Below, piece after piece: positions 1 to 5,177 of a DNA stretch of 11,264 nucleotides. The notes below the pieces were generated by a model. That model saw nothing but the letters and a program-made list of their open reading frames with translations. It made no database searches and had not been told where the DNA came from. Each line of letters opens with the position of its first letter. Within the stretch, counting starts at the first letter, position 1. This stretch comes from an uncultured Porphyromonadaceae bacterium (lineage in GTDB: Bacteria; Bacteroidota; Bacteroidia; Bacteroidales; Muribaculaceae), in contig CALJBF010000030.1 of NCBI GenBank assembly GCA_938027385.1, positions 1-11,264 of the forward strand, given 5' to 3'. The position numbers were made by a program, and so were the translations under genes.

Positions 1-123
1 GTGCAACCGCAGGCGCCGCGTCATACCCGGGGTATGCCGCGGCGCGGCTTATCTTATTGTACATCTGAGGCGCCCCGTGCGCCGGGAACACCGGTTATGC
101 CTCGGGGGCTGCTGATGCCCTGG
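1..123. other. Non-coding tail downstream of the glycogen operon
   Basis: No convincing gene is seen here. The open frames that cross it are GC-driven shadows. It holds two inverted repeats: a strong one at 13-45 (listed separately) and a shorter one at 69-83, GGCGC/GCGCC around a 5-nt loop. On the minus strand this is the 3' trailer of the GH57 gene. The gene left of the window is not visible, so it is unknown whether the region is convergent or co-directional. Confidence 0.6.
13..45. terminator. Strong GC-rich hairpin, possible terminator
   Basis: The arms GCGCCGCG (13-20) and CGCGGCGC (38-45) pair perfectly. After one T/C mismatch the pairing continues as CATACC (22-27) with GGTATG (31-36), leaving a 3-nt loop. 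On the plus strand the stem is followed within a few bases by a T-rich stretch (49-59), but it is not a clean T tract. On the minus strand no T run follows. It could end a plus-strand transcript entering from the left, or act as a 3' stabiliser for the glycogen operon mRNA about 80 nt past the GH57 stop. The pairing is seen directly; the function is inferred. Confidence 0.45.
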
Positions 124-1608
124 TCAGGCCTCTGCCGGAGTTTCGGAGGCGGCTTTCTTGGCGGCTGCCTTTTTGGCGGGAGCTTTGGCCGCTTTCTTGG
201 CAGCGGGTTTCTTCTCGGCTTTTTCTGCTTTCTTCCCGTCCTTCTTGGCGGGTTTCTTCTCGGCGGGAGCGGCCTCGGCCTTCTGGCGCAGCAGATGCTC
301 CTCGTTGAAGTGCTCAAGATCGGTGCGGTACGAGTTCACCTCTTTCTGCAGGGTAGCGATCTCTTCGGCCTGGTTGCGGATGGTGGTGAGCAGGCCGTTG
401 AGCTCTTCGTTGTCGACCGACATCGGGTACTGGTCCTCGACACGCACGATGAAGTCAGAGAGCACGTTCATGTAGTTGGTGAACGCCTGGTATGGTGTCT
501 CGTAGGGCGAGAAGTTGGCGTGTGCCGACCCGTCGGCGAAATGTTTCGTCGACATGTAATAGAAATGGTCGGCCGACTGTATGCGGCCCCAGTCCTGCTT
601 GAGCATGCGGTTGTCGCAGAGGCGCACGCGTTCGGCCACCGAGTAGAGTTTGTCGAACGCCTCGTTCTGCAGGCGGTTGCCCAGCCATGCCGAGGTGTCG
701 CGGGCCTCGTCGGTCCACGAGATGGAATGCACGATCGAGAGTTCGGCCACAGGCTTGAAGAGCTTGATGGCCTCTGAGGGTGTCACGAACTGCACGCCAC
801 GCTCTGCGGCGAAACGGGGCAGAGCCTCCAGGAACTGGAAGATGCCGGTCTCGCGCTGCTGGAAACCGCCGAAGGTCTCAAGGTTCATGAACAGGTTGAA
901 GATCTGCTCCTCCTGCGGGGTGTCGGCGATCCACGAGATGTATTTGTCGGCGGTGAGGGGGTACTCGTTCCACGACGTGTCAGAGAAACGGTTCGAGATG
1001 TCGTCAGAGAGCTTGTCGTTCTTCAGCAGCAGTTTCAGCTTGGGAGCCGACGCGGCCGAGTATACATAGTTGGGCGATTTCCAGCCCAGGATATGCTTGG
1101 CACCCTCGGTGATGCATCCCTTGAATCCCATGTCGAGAATCTGGGGGGCGAGTTCGTCAGAGTAGATCAGCTCGGTGTTGCGGAACACCTTGGGTGTCAC
1201 GCCCAGCAGGCTGTGGATCTTCTCGCGGTGCAGGTCAACCTGCAGACGGAACTCCTCGGGGTCGGTGAGCGATGCCAGCGAGTGGTCGTAGGTCTCGGCC
1301 AGGAACTCGCACGAGCCGGTCTTGGCCAGCTTGCGCAGCAGGTCCACGAACTCGGGCACATACTGCTCGCACTGCTCAAGAGCCACGCCCGAGATCGACA
1401 GGGCGCACTTGAAGGCACCCTTGGTCTCCTCGATCATGCGCAGCAGCGATTCTGCGGCGGGGATGTATGAGTTGTGTGCCACGCGGGTGATGATGTCGTC
1501 GTTGGCGAAGTCATCGTAATAGTAGTGGTCGTTGCCGATGTCGAAGAAACGGTAGCGTTTCAGACGGAACGGCTGGTGTATCTGGAAATAGAAGCAGATG
1601 GCTTTCAT
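124..1608 (-). CDS. GH57 alpha-amylase-like protein with Lys/Ala-rich tail
   Basis: This 494-residue cytoplasmic protein has no signal peptide. The GH57 fold is recognised from the N-terminal HQP motif (residues 11-13), the EFLAETYDHSLASL region (101-114) and the FRNTELIYSDEL region (142-153), whose E146 aligns with the family nucleophile. The fourth conserved region reads MNLETFG (241-247), so N242 (codon AAC at 885-883) stands where active GH57 alpha-amylases have the acid Asp. A polar, probably coiled-coil segment (about 399-440) follows, then a 50-residue tail rich in Lys, Ala and Pro. GH57 alpha-amylases act on alpha-1,4-glucans, but alpha-amylase-like homologues with altered catalytic residues are known in the family. 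It is the last gene of the three-gene glycogen operon, 63 nt after the GT4 gene. Family membership is confident; hydrolytic activity is doubtful. Confidence 0.9.
   Translation of the reverse strand: MKAICFYFQIHQPFRLKRYRFFDIGNDHYYYDDFANDDIITRVAHNSYIPAAESLLRMIEETKGAFKCALSISGVALEQCEQYVPEFVDLLRKLAKTGSCEFLAETYDHSLASLTDPEEFRLQVDLHREKIHSLLGVTPKVFRNTELIYSDELAPQILDMGFKGCITEGAKHILGWKSPNYVYSAASAPKLKLLLKNDKLSDDISNRFSDTSWNEYPLTADKYISWIADTPQEEQIFNLFMNLETFGGFQQRETGIFQFLEALPRFAAERGVQFVTPSEAIKLFKPVAELSIVHSISWTDEARDTSAWLGNRLQNEAFDKLYSVAERVRLCDNRMLKQDWGRIQSADHFYYMSTKHFADGSAHANFSPYETPYQAFTNYMNVLSDFIVRVEDQYPMSVDNEELNGLLTTIRNQAEEIATLQKEVNSYRTDLEHFNEEHLLRQKAEAAPAEKKPAKKDGKKAEKAEKKPAAKKAAKAPAKKAAAKKAASETPAEA
127..285 (-). 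repeat. Low-complexity coding repeat: Lys/Ala/Pro tail of GH57 protein
   Basis: Codons 442-494 of the GH57 gene encode a strongly basic, alanine- and proline-rich tail built on motifs such as AEKKPA and KKAA, resembling histone H1-type tails. A 17-nt exact direct repeat (203-219 and 248-264) lies 45 nt apart, exactly 15 codons, and encodes AEKKPA both times. This suggests growth of the tail by in-frame duplication. The tail is probably disordered. Its role is unknown; binding of polyanions or of another protein is a guess. Confidence 0.75.
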
Positions 1609-1671
1609 TTTTATCGTGTTTGGGTGGTTTGGGTGTTGCTGTGTGGTTTGTTTTCACGGGGTGCGTGCGGT
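1609..1671 (-). other. A/C-rich spacer and leader of GH57 gene
   Basis: Read on the minus strand, this 63-nt gap is almost free of G and T in its half nearest the GH57 start, with near-repeats of CCCAAACCACC. No promoter matching the Bacteroidetes pattern and no terminator hairpin was seen, so it fits an intra-operon spacer. A Shine-Dalgarno sequence is not apparent, which is usual in Bacteroidetes. An unstructured A/C-rich leader could favour ribosome entry. Confidence 0.4.
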
Positions 1672-2931
1672 TCAGCGGCCGAGCACCTTGTTGTATATGT
1701 CGATGACTTTCTGTCCGGCCTTGTCCCAGGTAATCTGGTTCACCTCGCGCAGACCTTCGTCGCGCAGGCTCTGGTACATCGCCGGGTAGTTGATGATCGA
1801 GTAGATGGCGTCGGCCATGGCGTCTACGTCCCAGTAGTCGGTCTTTATGACGTTCGACAGGATTTCGGCGCAGCCGCTCTGTTTCGAGATTATCGAGGGG
1901 ACGCCCATCTGCATGGCCTCAAGGGGCGAGATGCCGAACGGCTCCGATACCGAGGGCATCACATACACGTCTGACGCCTTTAACATCTCATAGACCTGTT
2001 TCCCTTTCTGGAAACCGGGGAAGTGGAACCTGTCGGCAATGCCGCGCTCGGCGGCCAGGTCGATCATCTTGTTCATCATGTCACCCGAACCGGCCATGAC
2101 GAAACGCACGTTGTGGTTCTTGCGCAGTACGCGGGCCGCGGTCTCCACGAAATATTCGGGGCCTTTCTGCATGGTGATACGTCCCAGGAAGGTGACGATC
2201 TTCTCTTTCGGCTTGGTCACCTGCACGTTAAGGTAGTCGTCGGGCAGCGGTGTCACGGCGTTGTGTACGGTGGTGACCTTGGCGGGGTCGATGCCGTATT
2301 TCTCGATTACGGTCTGGCGCGTGAGGTTCGACACGGTGATGATGTGGTCGGCGTGCTCCATGCCGTCTTTCTCGATGCTGAACACCGTGGGGTTCACGTT
2401 GCCGCGCGAGCGGTCATAGTCGGTGGCGTGCACATGTATCACCATGGGCTTGCCGGTGACCTGCTTGGCGTGGATGCCGGCCGGGTATGTGAGCCAGTCG
2501 TGCGAGTGGATTATGTCGAAGTCGATGGTGCGGGCAATCACGCCGGCCATGATCGAGTAGTTGTTGATTTCCTCGAGCAGGTTGTCAGGGTAGCGTCCCG
2601 AGAACTCTATGCACCCCAGGTCGTTGGTACGCATATAGTTGAAGTCGGCGTAGATATGGTCGCGCAGGCGGAAGTAGAGGTCGGGGTCCATCAGCTTGCC
2701 GATGCGGCTCTCCACGTAGTCGCGCGACACGTCGCGCCAGGCCACCGGCACCTGCGACGCGCCGATGATGTGGGCGAACTCGCGGTCTTCGTCGCCCCAG
2801 GGTTTGGGGATGACGAAGGTGATGTCCATGTCGCCGCACTGCCACATGCCGCGTGTCAGGCCGTAAGAGGCAGTGCCCAGACCGCCAAGGATATGAGGTG
2901 GAAACTCCCACCCGAACATTAATGCTTTCAT
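1672..2931 (-). CDS. GT4-family glycogen-synthase-like glycosyltransferase
   Basis: This 419-residue GT-B fold glycosyltransferase belongs to the GT4 branch that Bacteroidetes use as a glycogen/starch-synthase-like enzyme. It would transfer glucose from a sugar nucleotide to a growing alpha-1,4-glucan in the cytoplasm. The N-terminal acceptor domain begins MKALMFGWEFPPHILGGLG, with the Gly-rich loop at 16-19. Next come HSHDW (142-146) and HVHATDYDRS (166-175). The nucleotide-binding domain has FLGRITMQKGPE (248-259; R251 and K256 expected to contact the donor phosphates), MAGSGD (279-284), and the EX7E motif EPFGISPLE (E330, E338). All key residues look intact. The start follows the conserved N-terminus. 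It is the middle gene of the operon, 29 nt after the debranching-like gene. The alternative is another alpha-glucosyltransferase of GT4, since donor specificity cannot be read from sequence. Confidence 0.88.
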   Translation of the reverse strand: MKALMFGWEFPPHILGGLGTASYGLTRGMWQCGDMDITFVIPKPWGDEDREFAHIIGASQVPVAWRDVSRDYVESRIGKLMDPDLYFRLRDHIYADFNYMRTNDLGCIEFSGRYPDNLLEEINNYSIMAGVIARTIDFDIIHSHDWLTYPAGIHAKQVTGKPMVIHVHATDYDRSRGNVNPTVFSIEKDGMEHADHIITVSNLTRQTVIEKYGIDPAKVTTVHNAVTPLPDDYLNVQVTKPKEKIVTFLGRITMQKGPEYFVETAARVLRKNHNVRFVMAGSGDMMNKMIDLAAERGIADRFHFPGFQKGKQVYEMLKASDVYVMPSVSEPFGISPLEAMQMGVPSIISKQSGCAEILSNVIKTDYWDVDAMADAIYSIINYPAMYQSLRDEGLREVNQITWDKAGQKVIDIYNKVLGR

Positions 2932-2960
2932 TGTGGTATGTTGAGTCTTGTGGGTGAGAA

Positions 2961-4904
2961 TCAGGCGTTGAGTTTTTTCAGTGTGCGTATCGTGCGCAGT
3001 ACCTCGGCGATGTTTGTGGCGTGCGAGATGGCGCCGCGGCCCGAGAAGGGCGGGTTGCCGTCATAGAGCTGCGAGAGCGAGCCGATGCATCCGGTCGACA
3101 TGTCTTCCTCGAACCCGATGAGCATGCGGTCTATGTAGCTCACGCCGCTGAGGCCGAACACCTTGATGTATGCGTCGGCATAGAATCCCATCAGCCAGGG
3201 GCGTGCCGGGCCGTTGTGCAGAGCCAGTTCGCGTTCCTGAGGCGAGCCCACATAGAACGGGCGGTAGCCGTAGCTCTTGGGCGAGAGGGTGCGCAGCCCT
3301 TTCGGGGTGAGCAGTTCGCGTGTCACGATGTCGAGCACCCCCTTGCGCTGGCGGCGGTCGAGCGGCGAGTAGTCAAGCCCGATGGCAATCACCATGTTGG
3401 GGCGCACCGACGGGTCGGCGTAGTTGCCGTCGACATAATCGTAGAGGTAGCCGTAGTCGTTGAGGAACAGCGGCACGAAAGCCTCGCCGGCGCGGCGTGC
3501 GGCCTCGGTCCATACCTCGGCGCGCGACTCTTCGGCCGGGTTCTGTTTCATAAGCTCGGCACCGAACATCAGGGCGTTGTACCACAATGCGTTCAGCTCC
3601 ACGAGCTTGCCCGAGCGCGGTACCACGGGGCGGCCGTCCCACACCGAGTTCATCCACGATGCGGGCGTCATCGAGCCGTCGGTGGCAAGCATACCATCCG
3701 GCTCGACGAACAGGCGCGGGTGCTTTCCATCGAGAACGAAATCAAGCAGGCGTGTCACGATCTGCAGGTAGCGTTCGGCGGCGTCGGCCATGCCGTAGTT
3801 CTTGGCGTACTGCTGAATTGCCCAGATAGCCCACATCGGGATATCGGGAGCGTCTATGCCGCCGATTTTCTGCGAGGGTTCGAGCGTGTTCATGTATTTT
3901 TCAAGCACCTCGATGGCGGTGGCCATGATTTTCTCGAAGTCACCGCGGTGGTCGATGGCGATGGTGTTGCCGGGCAGCGACATGAATGTGTTGCGGGCCA
4001 GTACCTTGCCCCAGGGGTAGCCCGAGAGCATGTATTCCTTGTCGCCCTGTTTCAGGTAGAGCTGCTTTGCCGAGTTCTTCAGGCAGTTGAAGAACGAGCT
4101 GCGCGGTGTGCGGGCTGCTATCTCGGCCTCGTACATCTTGGGCAGCAAGCGTGTCGACACCTCCGACAGTCCGGCCGAGAAGATAATCGACTCCCCTTTC
4201 TTGATGTTTACCTGGAAGTAACCGGGCACCCAGAGGTCTTCGGTGTAGGGAACGCCGCGGTCCATGTCCTTCACATACTCGATGTTGTTGTACCAGTGCG
4301 GTTCATACACGAACTCGGGCTTGCGTGTCAGCTGCATGTAAAGGGTGGGATACCCTTCGTAGAGGCAGCAGGCTATGCCGTTGGCCACCGGGGTGCATTC
4401 GGTGTTTATGCGGTCGTTGGCCATGCAGAGGGCGTGCACGTCGCGGAACGCCAGGAACGGCCTGAACTGCAGCGTCGTGGGCGAATGAGCCTCGACCAGC
4501 GTGTAGCGGATCAGTATGCGGTTTTCGTTCTGGATAAAGATTTTCTCTTTGGTGAGGATGACCCCCCCGACGCGGTATGTGGTGCGGGGCACCGACTCGC
4601 AGTCGAACTCACGGATGTATTTCTGTCCGTTGGGGCTGTAGACGCCGCCCTGGTAGCGGTGTAGACCCAGGTTGAATGCGGCACCGTGCTGGATGACGGT
4701 CTCGTCGAGCGACGACAGCAACACATGCGGGCGGTATTCCTCGTCGCCGAGAGGCACGACCAGCAGGCCATGCTGTTTGCGGGTGTTGCAGTCGACCACA
4801 GTCGTGCAGTGATATGCGCCGCTCTGGTTAGTGCGCAGCATCTCCTTTGGCAACGACTGCTCGAGATTGATCATCAAACTCTTGTCGAACTTCAGGTAAC
4901 TCAT
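2961..4904 (-). CDS. Glycogen debranching enzyme-like protein (GH133 type)
   Basis: This 647-residue cytoplasmic protein resembles the GDE_N plus GDE_C architecture of amylo-alpha-1,6-glucosidases. The N-terminal beta domain (about 1-265) includes the conserved SGAYHCTTVVDCNTRKQHG stretch (28-46). The (alpha/alpha)6 domain (about 270-640) includes GYPWGKVLARNTFMSLPG (295-312), SWMN (416-419), ELNALWYNAL (436-445) and SLSQLYDG (609-616). In active family members the corresponding motifs read GRDT, WMD and SE(I/L)xDG. This protein has N305, N419 and Q612 instead, each confirmed from the codon where checked (AAC at 3992-3990, CAG at 3071-3069). The known family reaction is hydrolysis of alpha-1,6-linked glucose stubs in glycogen. 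Whether this copy still does so is uncertain. It is the first gene of the operon, with a predicted promoter about 100 nt upstream. The start matches the family N-terminus; no Shine-Dalgarno is evident. Confidence 0.88.
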   Translation of the reverse strand: MSYLKFDKSLMINLEQSLPKEMLRTNQSGAYHCTTVVDCNTRKQHGLLVVPLGDEEYRPHVLLSSLDETVIQHGAAFNLGLHRYQGGVYSPNGQKYIREFDCESVPRTTYRVGGVILTKEKIFIQNENRILIRYTLVEAHSPTTLQFRPFLAFRDVHALCMANDRINTECTPVANGIACCLYEGYPTLYMQLTRKPEFVYEPHWYNNIEYVKDMDRGVPYTEDLWVPGYFQVNIKKGESIIFSAGLSEVSTRLLPKMYEAEIAARTPRSSFFNCLKNSAKQLYLKQGDKEYMLSGYPWGKVLARNTFMSLPGNTIAIDHRGDFEKIMATAIEVLEKYMNTLEPSQKIGGIDAPDIPMWAIWAIQQYAKNYGMADAAERYLQIVTRLLDFVLDGKHPRLFVEPDGMLATDGSMTPASWMNSVWDGRPVVPRSGKLVELNALWYNALMFGAELMKQNPAEESRAEVWTEAARRAGEAFVPLFLNDYGYLYDYVDGNYADPSVRPNMVIAIGLDYSPLDRRQRKGVLDIVTRELLTPKGLRTLSPKSYGYRPFYVGSPQERELALHNGPARPWLMGFYADAYIKVFGLSGVSYIDRMLIGFEEDMSTGCIGSLSQLYDGNPPFSGRGAISHATNIAEVLRTIRTLKKLNA

Positions 4905-4971
4905 TAAGGTTTATGGTATTATGTTAGTATTTTTGTTGAAGACTATTGTCAGGTCAGTGGCAGTTACAGGG

Positions 4972-4993
4972 TCAGACCTGCGTACCGGTCTGA
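4972..4993 (-). promoter_or_regulatory. Palindrome in the glycogen operon leader
   Basis: A perfect 7-bp inverted repeat, TCAGACC (4972-4978) and GGTCTGA (4987-4993), flanks an 8-nt centre. It begins a few nt after the predicted transcription start. It could be an operator bound by a dimeric regulator or a hairpin at the mRNA 5' end. A competing pair exists: CAGGTC (4950-4955) with GACCTG (4975-4980) shares one arm, so the two structures exclude each other. The repeats are seen directly; any regulatory role is inferred. Confidence 0.45.
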
Positions 4994-5001
4994 AATCTCC
5001 A

Positions 5002-5033
5002 CGAAAATACAATAAACAGACGCCAAAACCAAA
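5002..5033 (-). promoter_or_regulatory. Putative Bacteroidetes promoter of the glycogen operon
   Basis: On the minus strand, TTTG (5033-5030) is followed after 20 nt by TATTTTCG (5009-5002), a one-mismatch fit to the Bacteroidetes -33 TTTG / -7 TAnnTTTG pattern. Transcription would start near 4996, giving a leader of about 90 nt before the debranching-like gene. The match to the consensus and its position are seen; activity is inferred. Confidence 0.5.
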
Positions 5034-5110
5034 TTTTTTTGATTGAATTTTGGTTAATTTTTTTATCAACCGCAAAATACCCCCGCGTTTTAGCTTAACT
5101 CCTGTAATTT

Positions 5111-5164
5111 CATCCGGGTCACATCCGTCACATAAATAACATCCGTTACATACATCACATCCAC
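5111..5164. repeat. Short 18-bp tandem repeat downstream of dnaX
   Basis: ACATCCGTCACATA (5121-5134) recurs with one mismatch at 5139-5152 (ACATCCGTTACATA), an 18-bp period. A third partial unit ACATCCAC begins at 5157, and a degenerate CATCCG at 5111. The array ends about 14 nt before the dnaX stop codon. It is probably a small slippage-generated repeat in the dnaX 3' trailer; no function is evident. Confidence 0.6.
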
Positions 5165-5177
5165 CCGCTCACCCGTC

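Larger units (their letters stand above)
4905..5177. other. AT-rich intergenic region between dnaX and glycogen operon
   Basis: This 273-nt spacer lies downstream of dnaX and upstream of the glycogen operon (both minus). Read in the direction of transcription it holds a short tandem repeat, a very AT-rich block (5025-5064), a Bacteroidetes-type promoter and a palindromic leader. Within the AT block, AACCAAA (5027-5033) can pair with TTTGGTT (5049-5055), but the stem is AT-only and overlaps the predicted -33 box. It is therefore a poor terminator candidate, and no clear dnaX terminator was found. Confidence 0.6.

Noticed and set aside
127..285. Separate small histone-like gene
   Set aside because: The Lys/Ala-rich stretch is in frame and continuous with the GH57 gene, with no start codon, promoter or spacing to suggest an independent gene.
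2023..2922. Plus-strand open frame opposite the GT4 gene, and a similar one at 7287-8252 opposite the GlmU-like gene
   Set aside because: Both are mirror frames of well-supported genes, with His/Val/Asp-rich shadow composition and no independent start signals.
3021..4664. Long plus-strand open frame (547 codons) opposite the debranching-like gene
   Set aside because: It is antisense to a gene with clear family motifs. The translation is rich in Val, His, Arg and Gly in the way typical of complementary GC-rich codons, and it has no recognisable domain.
5027..5064. AT-only inverted repeat followed by a T run as a dnaX terminator
   Set aside because: The T run is on the plus strand, opposite to dnaX transcription. 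The 7-bp stem is mostly A-T and it overlaps the predicted -33 element of the glycogen operon.
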